DNA of 64,000 nucleotides from Glandiceps talaboti (lineage: Eukaryota; Hemichordata; Enteropneusta; Spengelidae), in assembly GCF_964340395.1 (NCBI RefSeq), contig NC_135565.1:18944709-19008708 (forward strand), in the 5' to 3' direction. Positions 12,201 through 23,150 of this stretch are shown one piece after another (position 1 is the first letter of the stretch; each line of letters begins with the position of its first letter). The notes beneath the pieces are model-generated. The model was not told where the DNA came from. It ran no database searches and worked only from the letters and a program-made list of their open reading frames with translations. The position numbers and the translations under genes are program-made.

Positions 12201-15200
12201 TACTTCTGAACAGTATACAACAATGACTATAATATGTGGACAGATTGTTATAGGGAACTTGCAAACCCGCCATGTTGTATGTTGCGTCATGGGAAATGTG
12301 ATAATAAATACTAAATTTTTAGCATTGTAAACAATAATCAATTCGTAGTTACCCTGACCATTGTGGGAGGTTTATGTTATCAGTAGCGCCAGATTAGGTA
12401 TCACAATAACTAGATAATCCCATAGTCCTTTGCATCTGAGCATGCTCAGTCTGGATTGCAAGTTCCCTATTGGATTGGATGTAAACTGATGGAATGCTTC
12501 ATTTGTAGGAAATATACAGTATACTGTGAGTGCAAGTGTCAAATGTTGACAGAAAAACTGTCAAAGAGAGTTTTAATAAACTCAAGTTGGAGAAAATGTA
12601 AGCCAGTAAAAGTACTGATTCTAAGCTAGTTCAAGCCATTCATTTGTTTTAAATTAGATTAATTACTCATTTGATATACGTCTAATAGTGTTAAAACCTT
12701 AAAATTACCAAATGGATGAGAATTTATGGTATTTATTTTAAATTTTAAATTTATAAAACACCTTTACTATCTTTTTCTACTTGAAAAACAATGTAAAATA
12801 ACATATTCCAAGTCCTTGTTTGTAACTCAATAAATTGCAAAACATTAAAAAAAGTGTAAACTGTTCGTTACTGTATGTACAATAACAAACTCTTTACACT
12901 TCTTGTAGTTTTTTGCAATTTACTGAGTTCTGAACACATAATTGGTATATGTTGTTTTTCATTTTTTTTCAAAGTAGAAAAACTTAGTAAAGATATTTTA
13001 TCAATTAAAAATCCAACATAAATACCATAAATTCTCATCCATTTCGCAACTTTAATTTAACAATTAAGTGTTTATTGTTTAACAGGTGACATTGCCACAG
13101 CAACACCAATGGAAGCTGATGATAGTGATGGGGAAAGCAGTCAAAGACAAGTTCAGCTTACTACAGAAAATAAAGAACTCAAAGTAGAAACTACCAAACT
13201 TAGAATTACAATTAGTTCTTTACAGAAAAAAGTTGATGAATTTGATGCTAGAATCCACTTGCTAAACACAGCTCTGAAAGAAAATACAGAGTTGAAAGTA
13301 GATCAGGCAATCCTGCAAGCATCTGTGAAAGAGAAAGATATTGAAATAGAAATATTGAGAAAGAATCTAGAGGAAAAGGAAAAGGGGGAGAAAGCAATGA
13401 TAGATAGAATACTGAAATTAAGCAATGAAAATTCTAAATTGAAAGAATCTTCTAGGAAGGGAGGAGATCAATCTCTTTCAGAAGAAAACCGTCAACTCAA
13501 GGAGGAAGTCACCAGTCTTAAAGAAAAAGTTGAGGATCTTGAAAAGAAGAATATTACTAAGCAGGAGGAGATTGAAAGACTTGAGATGGAAATGGACAAA
13601 ATCAAAGGTTAGTGGTAAGCATAGAATACTGTCTAGTCTATTTAAATTCAGGTTTTGAGCATTTGTACAGTAATTTCTTAATTTGCAGATTTGAAAGCTT
13701 ACAACAACTTTGACAAAAAACCATTCCCATTAACTGCCCCACACACTTTAGCCTGTTTTACTGTGCTGTTGAGATATATTGTTAGCTAGCGCTCGTATTC
13801 TCCTGTTTACTGTGATGTGAAGATACATTGTTAGCTGGTTGTACCTCCCAGCCCTCATATTCATCTGTTTTCTGCACTGTTCAGATACATTGTTGGCTGG
13901 TTGTACCTCCTAGCCCTCATATTCTCCTGTTTATTGCACTGTTGAGATACATCATTAGCTGGTTGTACCTCCTAGCCCTCATATTCTCCTATTTATTGCA
14001 CTGTTGAGATACATCATTAGCTAGTTGTACCTCCTACCCCTCATATTCTCCTGTTTTCTGCACTGTTGAGATACATTGTTAGCTGGTTGTACCTCCTAGC
14101 CCTCATATTCACCTGTTTATTGCACTGTTGAGATACATCATTAGCTGGTTGTACCTCCTAGCCCTCATATTCTCCTGTTTACTGCACTGTTGAGATACAT
14201 CGTTAGCTGGTTGTACCTCCTAGCCCTCATATTCTCCTGTTTACTACACTGTTGAGATACATCGTTAGCTGGTTGTACCTCCTAGCCCTCATATTCTCCT
14301 GTTTACTACACTGTTGAAATACATTGTTAGCTGGTTGTACCTCCTAGCCCTCATATTCTCCTGTTTACTGCACTGTTGAGATACATTGTTAGCTGGTTGT
14401 ACCTCCTAGGCCTTGTATTCTCCACTTGTAATGATAACATTCTCAAAACTGATTACAAATTAATTGTTTTTGCCAAATTGCCAGTGCCTGCAGTCCCTTC
14501 ACCCATGACAACTAGTCAGACTGTCGTTATTCAATTGAATCATTATTTAAATGCATTATGCTACGTGATGTAGTAATTTACATGTTATTTACATACATTT
14601 TATGTAAATTTAATCATAGGGTGCTGGATAACCATGATAACAACTTTCAGGATATGGCTAATGTGAATTGTTTGAATTTTTTCTTTTATGCGGGCTAGGA
14701 AGTACAACCAGCTAATGACGTATCTCAACAGCACAGTAATTTGAGTAAACAGGCTACACAACCTTAAAGTTATAAACCTTTCGAGTCAAATACTAAAGGT
14801 ATCACCTCAAAGTGAGACTACAATTTACTCAAGACTACATTTGCAAAGTAGATGCTAGTAAGGTAAACATTTGGGTATAGAATAAGACAATCAATTCCTG
14901 GTTATATACTACAATGTAAAATACTTGGTATGATTTGACAACAATTGCATTTGACACTATTACATATGTACAGACTAGCTACAACAGCCAATGATTCACA
15001 TAAAATTGTTTTAAAACTGACCATGAGTACAGGTATACATAGCAGTGTTTGTTATCTAATAACTATATACATTTGTTGCCTGACTAGTAGTTTTTGTTTT
15101 CTGACTTAGCAGTGTTTGTTTTCTGACTATTAACAGTAACAGTGTGTGTTGTCTGACTAGCAGTGTCTGTTGTCTGATTAGCCGTGTTTGACCAGCAGTG

Positions 15201-18200
15201 TTTGACTAGCAGTGTGTATTGTCTGGCTAACAGTGTTTGTGTTTGTTGTCTAACTAGCAGTGTTTATTGTCTAACAGTTTTTGTTGTCTGACTAGCAAAG
15301 TTTGTCTAGCAGTGCTGTCAGACTAGCAGTGTTTGTTGTCAGACTAGCAGTGTTTGTGCAATTGTCTGACTAACACTATTTTATGGTCTGACTAGCAGTG
15401 TTTGTCTAACTAGCAGTGTTTGTTTAACTAGTAGTGTTTATTATTTGACTAACAGTTTTTGTTGTCTGACTAGCAGAGTTTGGTGTCTAACTAGCAGTGT
15501 TTATTTGTCTAGAAGTGTTTATTGCCTAACTAGCAGTGTTTGCTGTCTAAGTGTTTGTTGTCTGACGAGCAGTTTGTTCTCTGACTAACAGTGCTTGTTG
15601 TCTGACTAGTAGTGTTTGTTTTCTAACAGTGTTTGTTTTCGGACTAGCAATTTGTTGTCTGACTAGCAGTGTTTGTTGTTTGACTAGCAGTGTTTGTTGT
15701 CTGACTAGCAGTGTGTGTTGTCTGACTAGAAGTGTTTGTTGTTTGACTAGCAGTGTTTGTTGTCTGACTAGCAGTGTGTGTTGTCTGACTAGAAGTGTTT
15801 GTTCTCTGACTAACAGTGCTTGTTGTCTGACTAGTAGTGTTTGTTTTCTAACAGTGTTTGTTTTCGGACTAGCAATTTGTTGTCTGACTAGCAGTGTTTG
15901 TTGTTTGACTAGCAGTGTTTGTTGTTTGACTAGCAGTGTTTGTTGTCTGACTAGCAGTGTTTGTTGTTTGACTAGCAGTGTTTGTTGTCTGACTAGCAGT
16001 GTGTGTTGTCTGACTAGCTGTGTTTGTCTGACTAGCTGTGTTTGTTTGACTAGCAGTGTTTGTTGTCTAACTAGCAGTGTTTATTGTCTGACTAACAGTG
16101 TGTGTTGTCTGACTAGCAGTGTTTGTTGGCTGACTAGCAGTGTTTATTGTCTTACTAACAGTGTTTGTTCTCTGACTAGCAGTGTTTGTTCTCTGACTAG
16201 CAGTGTTTGTTCTCTGACTAGCAGCGTTTGTTGTCTGACTAGCAGTGTTTGTTGTCTGACTAACAGTGTGTGTTGTCTGACTAGCAGTGTTTGTTGTCTG
16301 ACTAGCAGTGTTTGTTGTCTGACTAGCAGCGTTTGTTGTCTGACTAGCAGTGTTTGTTGTCTGACTAGCAGTGGCTGTTGTCTGAATAGCAGTGGTTGCT
16401 ATCTGACTAGCAGTGTTTGTTGTCTGACTAGCAGTGTTTGTTGTCTGACTAACAGTGTGTGTTGTCTGACTAGCAGTGTTTGTTGTCTGACTAGCAGTGT
16501 TTGTTGTCTGACTAGCAGTGTTTGTTGTCTGAAAGTGTTTGTTGTCTGACTAGCAGTGTTTGTTGTCTGACTAGCAGTGTTTGTTGTCTGACAGTGTTTG
16601 TTGCCTGACTAGCAGTGTTTGTGGTTTGACTAGCAGTGTTTGTTGTCTGACTAGCAGTGGCTGTTTGACTAGCAGTGTTGTCAGACTAGCAGTGTTTATT
16701 GTCTGACTAGCAGTGTTTGTTTTCTGACTAGCAGTGTTTGTTGTCTGACTAACAGTGTGTGTTGTCTGACTAGCAGTGTTTGTTGTCTGACTAACTGTGT
16801 GTTGTCTGACTAACAGTGTTTATTGTCTGACTAGCAGTGTTTGTTGTCTGACTAGCAGTGTTTGTTGTCTTACTAACAGTGTTTGTTGTCTGACAGTGTT
16901 TGTTGTCTGACTAGCAGTGTTTGTTGTCTGACTAACAGTGTGTGTTGTCTGACTAGCAGTGTTTGTCTGACTAGCAGTGTTTGTTGTCTGACTAGCAGTG
17001 TTTGTTGTCTTACTAACAGTGTTTGTTGTCTGACTAGCAGTGTTTATTGTCTGACTAGCAGTGTTTGTTGTCTGACTAGCAGTGTTTGTTGTCTGGCTAG
17101 CAGTGTTTGTGGTTTGACTAGCAGTGTTTGTTGTCTGTTTGACTAGCAGTGTTGTCTTGACTTACAGTGTTTATTGTCTGACTAGCAGTGTTTGTTGTCT
17201 GATAAGCAGTGTTTGTTGTCTGACTAGTAGCAGTTTTATCTCTGGATGTTAGTGAACACATATTGCCTGGCCATGAGGGCTATAGCACCCGTTTATTACA
17301 CCCGAGGGACTGTGAGTTACCAGAATCACATGCTATTTCCCGAGGCCAAAGGCCAATGTATTTGTGGTTATGTTATGTGTTGTTATTCAATTCTCATGTA
17401 ATATTTGTAGTAAAGGTATTTGGTATCTCTTTTTGGAGGATGTATTGGCTCTGAAAAGAGCCGTTTGGTTTGTTTACCTTACGGTAAATATGATCGCATA
17501 CAGAGCATCCTGGTTTCATTGTAATATTTGGTCTTGTAAATTTTCTACATCCAATCATCTCTGTTGTCTCTCATAATACCGTTGGTGTGCATGGTAGTTG
17601 TAGAATGGGACTTGATTGGAGAATACAGAGGAATAACTTCTCTTCATCCAATCATCTATTGTCTCTGATTGATACATTGGTGTGCATAGTAGTTGTAGAA
17701 TGGGACTTGATTGAAGAATACAGAGGAATGACTTCTCTGTCCTGACACTACTGCATTACTGGGAAATTACCTATGGACAAAACAAATACATTAAAATTAA
17801 TATCATGAGAGGTAGAATAATAGTATTTTCCCTATAACTTTAAAATGTTCTTGTAACAAAGATGTTGATCAAAGCATTTGTTTCCACAAATATTACCTAT
17901 ATGTTTATGCCTGTATGCAGTTCTGACCTTTGACATCATCAATGTCATGTGACCTTTGACATAACCACATGATTAGATAGATTTTTAGGTGTATATCATT
18001 ATCAACCTGTTTCCTGTCATCTTTACACATTGACTTCAACAACTCAACTGATACCAGAGTTTTGACTTGCAGTCAACAATCATAATTATTGTTTCATAAA
18101 ATAAATAGTTTTTTGGTTGTCACCGATATACATGAAAATATATGTTGAATTAGTATTATATACGATATTGTAACCCTACACTAGCACTTAAATAAACAAA

Positions 18201-20892
18201 TTTATATCATCACTAAGTATACCAGATATTTCATGCAGTAACTACAGCACCAGTAAATAAACAAATTTATATTATCACTAAGTATACCAGATATTTCATG
18301 CAGTAACTACAGCACCAGTAAATAAACAAATTTATATTATCACTAAGTATACCAGATATTTCATGCAGTAACTACACCACAAGTAAATAAACAAATTTAT
18401 ATTATCACTAAGTATACCAGATATTTCACTCAGTAACTACACCACCAGTAAATAAACAAATTTATATTATCACTAAGTATACCAGATATTTCATGCAGTA
18501 ACTACAACACAAGTTATACCTCAGTTTATTCTATGACTAAAACTTCATCAAAATCTTCATACAATATAGTACCACTGATCCCTTTACATCATTCATAAGA
18601 TCTTTAACGTATGTTTGCCATAAAAATACTGAATGTGTCCTTTAATATGTTTACACTTTAAAAAAAAGACATTTCCAAATAGAATTTAAAAATAAAATGC
18701 TAACATTTACTTTAAGTTTATAGCTCTCTTTCACAATGGATACTATGGCAACGGTGACCTTTCAATGGTCTAACAAATTCAGATAAAAATCTAAAAATAC
18801 TGGCAACTAGCAAACATTCCATGACAATGTATGACATTAGTTATTGAGTAAAGTAATTGTGATGTGATATGATTCTTTTGTTGTCATGGTAACCAATGAA
18901 TGTATTTAAAACAATTTAAATCTCAACCACTTTTAAGTAGACGTTGTATTTTGGTTTTGAAAATGTCAAGATGTGAAAGTTAGATAAAGAGTATGAAATA
19001 AAAAGAAAACCAAATTAAAACAAATTTGTTGCTATGGTTACTGTTGTTTCTGGTAGAATTAAATTACACCCTGTTTAAATAATAATTATCTTCAAGCAGG
19101 AGAAATATCTGAAATGAATTTTTTGATATAATTCTTGACCCTAAACTAACACTTGAAAATTATGATCATCATCAAGTTTGCCTAAATTGCATAACATAAT
19201 TTTCCAGGGTAAATATTGAGAAATTGTTGTTTTTATAACCTAGGGCATAAAAGTTACTATGACAACAACAGTTTAATTCTGCTAAAATTTACATCACTCA
19301 CATCATTAATTTACAAAGATATATTTAAAAAAAAATAAAAATAAACAATTGATCATAATGATATTTTGCTAGGATGCATGGCAAAGTAATTTCAGATGAC
19401 AAAAACAAACATTTTTGTTGCCATGGTAATGAAAAAAATATATAATGTTCTGTATTCTACTTCCTTTCAAGATATCTTAAAATTAGAACTTTCTATCCCA
19501 CTAGCGACTGGAAATATGTAAAAAATACAAATAAATTCTGAATTGCAGAAGAAAATTGTTATTGTTGTCATGGTAACCAATGAATGTACGGGAAAATAAA
19601 TTTTGACCTGTACTTTACTTGATATTACTGCTTTTCAACAAATCTGAAAAATTGAAAGTTTTATCTCACTTGAAACAGGAGATATGCATATAAGAGAATT
19701 TTTGAACAAAATATGTGAAAACTGTTGCCATGGTAACTATGTATTCACAAGCATCAGCAGCCCTATGTTTTTCAGTGGTTTTTGAAATCACATAAATCTA
19801 GTATCATTTAGAAGTTGACAATATGTACTCAAATATTACATGGAATTACTTGGTTTTCATTCACATCACAAAATAAATTGGTTGCCATGGAAATGTATGA
19901 ATGAACTTGAAGAAAACATTACATGTATCACATTGCATGGCTGACATTTTCACATGGTAAAAAAATTGATCAATATTATTCATTAGAATTCCCACAAATT
20001 GAATATTCTAACTTGAAATGTGTATTGCATGCAAGAGGAGTCTGCTATTTGACCTTTGACCTTTGTTTACATTACAGGTCAGTGGAAAGTAACCATGGAA
20101 CTTGATGGCAAAAGTGGTCCAGTAAGGTTCAAAGAGGTGTATGGAGTGACCACAAATCACCTTGGTCAAGTGGTCATGGCAGATCATGGCAACAATAGTG
20201 TACTCACCTTGAAATCAACTTATGAACTTGACTCAGAGATTAGATTTGATGGTCACTTTCCTAATGAATTCAAACCTTATGATGTTGCCGTGACAACAAG
20301 CAATAAATATTTCATGACAGATTCTGGTAATGACCAAGTCGTCATGTTTGACAAATCTTCTAAAACTACTCAAACATTTTGTCAAAATGATGACATTAAA
20401 CCAAGAGCAATTGCTTTACTGGATGAAGGATTTGTTGTCACCGATGAGAAAGGTCACAGAGTGGTCAAGTATGACATGAATGGTGAAAGTGTAGCAGAGG
20501 TTGGAGGTCATGTCCAGCCAAGTCTACTCTATTACCCTCGGTGTGTTGTGGTCAATAGTGATAACAATGTTATTGTCTCTGACCATGGCAGAAGTGTTTT
20601 GTATGGTAGCATCAAAGTGTTTGGTAAACAATTACAATATCTGTTCACAATGTGTAGTGATGTGTGGAGACCCTATGGGCTAAGTGTAGATTTATGGGAC
20701 AATGTTTATAATATTCAGGAACCTAGGGTGTTAGATTGGTTGATTGTGAAATATACAAAGAATGGAGAAGAAGTTGAAAGATTTGGAGATTACCAACGCT
20801 GGGGTGAATTCATTGCTGTTAGTAAGTATGGACAGCCTAAGATTATAGTTTCATACACAGGCAGCAACCATGTCAGAGTTTACACCAAATAA
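5982..20892 (+). CDS. Gene A: GT-B-like / TRADD-N-like / coiled-coil / NHL propeller protein (nine exons)
   Basis: Model: join 5982..7263, 7954..8082, 8580..8663, 9469..9543, 9834..9896, 11306..11371, 11703..12077, 13086..13607, 20078..20892. Every intron is GT-AG and phase 1. The joined frame is open for 1,136 residues. Domains in order: GT-B-like fold, residues 1-410; disordered acidic linker, about 428-566; TRADD-N-like domain, core about 614-690; coiled coil, about 700-865; NHL-type propeller, 866-1136. No signal peptide or membrane segment is seen, so a cytosolic protein is expected. TRADD-N domains are known as death-signalling adaptors and in invertebrate immune-type proteins; NHL propellers bind protein or RNA in TRIM proteins. 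A sensor or adaptor role is inferred. The start is the first ATG of the large exon and is conserved in copy B. I do not recognise a named orthologue. An extra exon in the 6.5-kb last intron, or a 5' UTR exon, cannot be excluded. Confidence 0.75.
7954..8082 (+). CDS. Gene A exon 2: acidic linker with KRAR motif
   Basis: Forty-three codons between acceptor ttag and donor cag/gtgata, phase 1 on both sides. Rich in Asp, Ser and Glu, predicted disordered. It contains the basic patch [10 protein letters not shown], which resembles a short nuclear localisation signal. Copy B has one extra Asp codon. Confidence 0.72.
8580..8663 (+). CDS. Gene A exon 3: disordered linker
   Basis: Twenty-eight codons (starts VTEDNPSGH, ends DNPSP) between ttttcag and g/gtacgt, symmetric phase 1-1. 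Ser, Asp and Pro rich, no recognisable fold. The counterpart at 50,475-50,558 has the same length and keeps the frame. Confidence 0.7.
8785..9269. repeat. Intronic module flanked by (GT)n and (CA)n
   Basis: A (GT)n tract at 8,785-8,818 and a (CA)n tract at 9,203-9,269 bracket about 385 bp holding degenerate copies of a motif around aactactga-cagattg. Just outside the tracts, related sequence (gttcagtagtgctataggcatg and gttcagttgtgctaaacatg) occurs in the same orientation, which could be an old target duplication. Unit B has the same module, expanded. Confidence 0.7.
9469..9543 (+). CDS. Gene A exon 4: disordered acidic linker
   Basis: Twenty-five codons (starts [11 protein letters not shown], ends EESNNP) between ctag and cag/gtatgg, phase 1-1. 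Highly charged and probably unstructured. The copy B exon at 51,848-51,922 has equal length, with Glu to Asp as its first residue. Confidence 0.7.
9834..9896 (+). CDS. Gene A exon 5: SPATH linker repeat, first copy
   Basis: Twenty-one codons with the core [13 protein letters not shown] then EETRSP. It is a near repeat of exon 6, so these two exons arose by local exon duplication. Acceptor catcag, donor cag/gtatgt, phase 1-1. Confidence 0.75.
10430..10885. repeat. Degenerate intronic tandem repeat (GTAGAGG / GGGAGAGATGGCCATG)
   Basis: Intron 5 holds a series of diverged units: first gtagagggggtgtatt-type, then units of roughly 50-60 bp with tagggagagatggccatgtt and agtctagaggctgtg. The same series is at about 52,800-53,260 in unit B. 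Non-coding. Confidence 0.7.
11306..11371 (+). CDS. Gene A exon 6: SPATH linker repeat, second copy
   Basis: Twenty-two codons with the core [14 protein letters not shown] then KEETRSP, paralogous to exon 5. Acceptor ctcaag, donor cag/gtagag, phase 1-1. It can be skipped or duplicated without breaking the frame. Confidence 0.75.
11703..12077 (+). CDS. Gene A exon 7: TRADD-N-like domain
   Basis: One hundred and twenty-five codons, phase 1-1, between catacag and gag/gtaact. The core runs from [12 protein letters not shown] through [14 protein letters not shown] to the final [10 protein letters not shown]. This is the pattern of the TRADD-N superfamily in invertebrate immune and apoptosis proteins: a beta strand with V-x-x-G-S, then T-L-x-x-L-x-x-L-W-x-x-Y, then E-x-Y-x-x-C. 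TRADD-N domains mediate adaptor-type protein contacts. The copy B exon (54,107-54,481) encodes the identical protein, with only synonymous differences seen. The assignment rests on motif pattern. Confidence 0.8.
13086..13607 (+). CDS. Gene A exon 8: coiled coil
   Basis: One hundred and seventy-four codons, phase 1-1, between aacag and aaag/gttagt. After an acidic start ([11 protein letters not shown]) there is a long Glu/Lys/Leu-rich heptad region, from [15 protein letters not shown] to [17 protein letters not shown], with one Gly/Ser break near RKGGDQS. Coiled coils next to NHL propellers occur in TRIM proteins and usually give dimerisation. Six residue changes separate it from copy B. Confidence 0.82.
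13790..14420. repeat. 62-bp minisatellite, about ten units
   Basis: Units of about 62 bp with tagctggttgtacctcc, tagccctcatattctcc and ctgttgagatacatt. Unit B has about five units (56,180-56,460). A single reverse-complement unit lies 270 bp downstream. Intronic. Confidence 0.92.
14692..14754. repeat. Inverted single unit of the 62-bp minisatellite
   Basis: Reads ggctaggaagtacaacca, gctaatgacgtatctcaa and so on: the reverse complement of the array unit at 13,790-14,420. Its counterpart in unit B is about 56,714-56,780. The pair can form a hairpin with a loop of about 270 bp. Confidence 0.85.
15063..17233. repeat. 21-bp minisatellite, unit A
   Basis: About one hundred units around tgtctgactagcagtgtt in intron 8, with variants (taac for tagc, 12-15-bp deletions). 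Because the unit is 21 bp it leaves a long open frame of CCLTSSV repeats, broken where the unit length changes; I do not regard it as coding. Unit B has a longer array (57,079-60,257). Confidence 0.95.
18200..18510. repeat. 65-bp minisatellite, five units
   Basis: Units with agtaaataaacaaattta, tcactaagtataccag and atatttcatgcagtaac in intron 8. Unit B has about eight units at 61,390-61,915, with ttattaac replacing gcagtaac in most. Confidence 0.92.
18738..19894. promoter_or_regulatory. Cluster of X-box (RFX)-like motifs in intron 8
   Basis: Seven or eight matches to GTTGCCATGGTAAC, the imperfect palindrome of RFX X-boxes: near 18,741-18,752 (reverse half), 18,880-18,893, 19,028-19,041, 19,417-19,430, 19,564-19,577, 19,724-19,737 (exact) and 19,881-19,894. 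They recur every 130-200 bp with weakly similar flanks, so the array may be an old tandem repeat. The same cluster is kept in unit B (about 62,160-63,350). Regulatory function is inferred. Confidence 0.4.
20078..20892 (+). CDS. Gene A exon 9: NHL-type beta-propeller and stop
   Basis: Encodes the last 271 residues after acceptor attacag. Repeating blades carry the NHL pattern, for example [74 protein letters not shown] and YGLSVDLWDNVYN, ending HVRVYTK. About six blades fit, as in TRIM2/TRIM3/TRIM71-type C-termini. NHL propellers bind RNA or protein partners; the ligand here is unknown. The stop overlaps an AATAAA signal. Confidence 0.85.
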
Positions 20893-20893
20893 A
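20888..20893 (+). terminator. Candidate polyadenylation signal overlapping the stop; a second at 21,087-21,092
   Basis: AATAAA spans the TAA stop of gene A. Another AATAAA in ttttgaataaaacac at 21,087-21,092 would give a 3' UTR of about 200 bases and is the more likely functional site. Confidence 0.45.
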
Positions 20894-22015
20894 GAAATCT
20901 ATTTTACACTACGGTGTATATTTTACAAGAAAAAAAATTATCTTATTATTCTTAGTGAAATTCTCAGAGAATTTTATTGAATATAGGATAATAAAGAGAT
21001 GTGATGTCAACAACACTTTAATCTTGTAAACAACATTGTCTGCACAAAAATATTCTCTAGTTTGCATATTTTGAGAATTTTTTTTGAATAAAACACACTC
21101 TACATGTGTGTCGCTATTTTTTGTGATGTTTCTTATGATATTTGTAAACATTTTGGAGAATGTTTTGGTGCAGAAATAGAGGAATATTGGATTTTTCATA
21201 TGTTGAACGTTGTGACGTCACAATTTGTATTTACCGCGTCGTTACGATACGACAGCCATTACCATTAGACTGATCAAGAATTTATTTATTTTCACACTTT
21301 CTGATAAAAATTATGACTGGAAATGACACTACACAGGTGTCGCTACATTTACTGATGTACACTAAAACATTTTTGGATAAATCCAAGAATATTTTGTGAC
21401 ATAATTTGAGTATTTTTTGAAGTAACACATGTAAACCGGTCATGACGTCCGGACTTCAACATATGCTATTTCCATCTGAGAATTTCATATTGGCCGTAAA
21501 ACTACTTGTGTGTGCAGAATAATTATAAAATTTTACCTGTACATCCTTTGATGTTAGTTGATAATGTTGTGTAAAGTTGATTTCATTTCGATTTGAATAG
21601 CTGGCAGAAATGTCAGGATAAAAATTGGAAACACTGAGTGCGATCATCACTCGACGGATTCCATTTTGCAAATGACCTGACGTCTGACGTAGTCACGAGA
21701 GGGCGCTATAACACTTTCAGTCATCATCGTCAGGGCCACGTACATATCATGTCACACAGTCAGCACGCTTCATGCTTGTCGTATTCGGAGGGAACTGATT
21801 TAGACCTCTTCTAAACTTATCAAAGGAAAATACGTTTATACTTTTGAAGTCAAAGGAGAACGGGAATTTTCTATCATTAATTTTTCGACACTAAACTTTG
21901 CTAACTATGTTTTTATAAACAATGTACAGTTAACATCATACACAAAACCGGTGTAACACCATTAACCCGAGAACAAATGTTGTAACTTATGTGAGATACA
22001 GATATTTCAAATTGA
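20893..22015. other. 3' flank of gene A
   Basis: AT-rich, with no gene recognised. The first 300 bp probably includes the 3' UTR. The part near 21,220-21,760 is slightly richer in CpG but shows no open frame worth reporting. Confidence 0.6.
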
Positions 22016-23150
22016 TGTTGTAAATTTTATACATTCTCCGTTTCTAAGTTTCATTACATTATTACAAGCATTATTACAAACATATATTATATCATATTGT
22101 TCAGTAGTAATGCATTGGTTTAGCAAAATAAAAATTTTCAAGTTCATAAATTTAACACCATTTTATACGGAGAAATACTATAAATAAGCTTACCGATCAC
22201 CAAGGCTTTCGCCAGGTATCCAACATTGCTCTGTTGCCTCGTGAATTCAGAAATCACTGGCAAAGTCATGGATACCTAGTGAAAGCTTTGGCTCTGTTGC
22301 CTTGTAACGTGATCACTGACAAAGTCACGGATTCCTATTGAAAGCTTTGCCTCTGTTGCCTCGTGACGTCAGAAATCACTGACAAAGTCATGGATACCTA
22401 GTGAGAGCTTTGGCTCTGTTGCCTGGTGACATCAGAAATCACTGACAACGCCATGGATACCTAGTGAAAGCTTTGCCTCTGTTGCCTCATGACGTCAGAA
22501 ATCACTGACAATGTCATGGATACTTAGTGAAAGCTTTGGTGATCATGAGCTACGACCTGGTGAAAAATGAAGTCAAATTTTATAACTTAGACTGACTATT
22601 TACACTTATTGTATTCAGAAGTTAATAAGATTGTGATGTGAGAAACTACTTAAATTGTTTTTTGTAGATAAATAAGGTGACTATGTAAAATTGTTAATAT
22701 TTCATTCACACACTTTAGAAGTGTCTTTTACTTCATTTGTATTTAGATTAATTTAAACCATTCAGTAAGTGATTATGTTAGACTCGATGTCACATTACTA
22801 GTCCCAAGTACTAGTCTCCCTCACTTGGATAAAATAATTGTAGCTACGAATTCAACAAATGACCCTGCAGCTCACATTACAGTATACTCAGTGATAATGT
22901 AAAACTTAAACTATTCACTGTGTCAGAGCTATGGCAACACTTTGATATGTATATCGAGTGCATCGCGGTCTATTCTCATGTATACATCAACACATTTAAA
23001 GGAAGATGTTTTAATGTCATAATTGTCTAAGAATTATGATTTCAGTTTACTGTGTACGTACACACATGAAAAGAAATGTTTAGTTTTGTAAATAAAACTA
23101 TTTGTACTTTATAAAATCATTCTCGTGTTTACTAGAAAGTATTCAATGGA
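22016..23150. repeat. Unit-boundary sequence, copy after gene A
   Basis: Aligns with 40,764-41,712, from tgtaaattttatacattc to the gttcaatg-aatgcacaac junction, with scattered differences. It precedes an ACAAC array in both places, so it marks the start of a duplicated unit. The extra length here is mainly the 63-bp repeat at 22,200-22,540. Confidence 0.88.
22200..22540. repeat. 63-bp tandem repeat, about five units
   Basis: Units with atggatacctagtgaaagct, ttggctctgttgcctcg and gacgtcagaaatcactgac. Only one to one and a half units exist at the matching place before unit B (about 40,940-41,030). Confidence 0.9.

Noticed and set aside
13689-13790. Possible exon after ttgcag in intron 8 (starts [13 protein letters not shown])
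   Set aside because: Copy B has a 2-bp insertion there that changes the frame and stops early, and no donor is evident, so I left it out of the gene model.
15629-17146. Long open frames of CCLTSSV repeats
   Set aside because: They follow from a 21-bp minisatellite without a stop in one frame, lie in an intron and break where the unit length varies.
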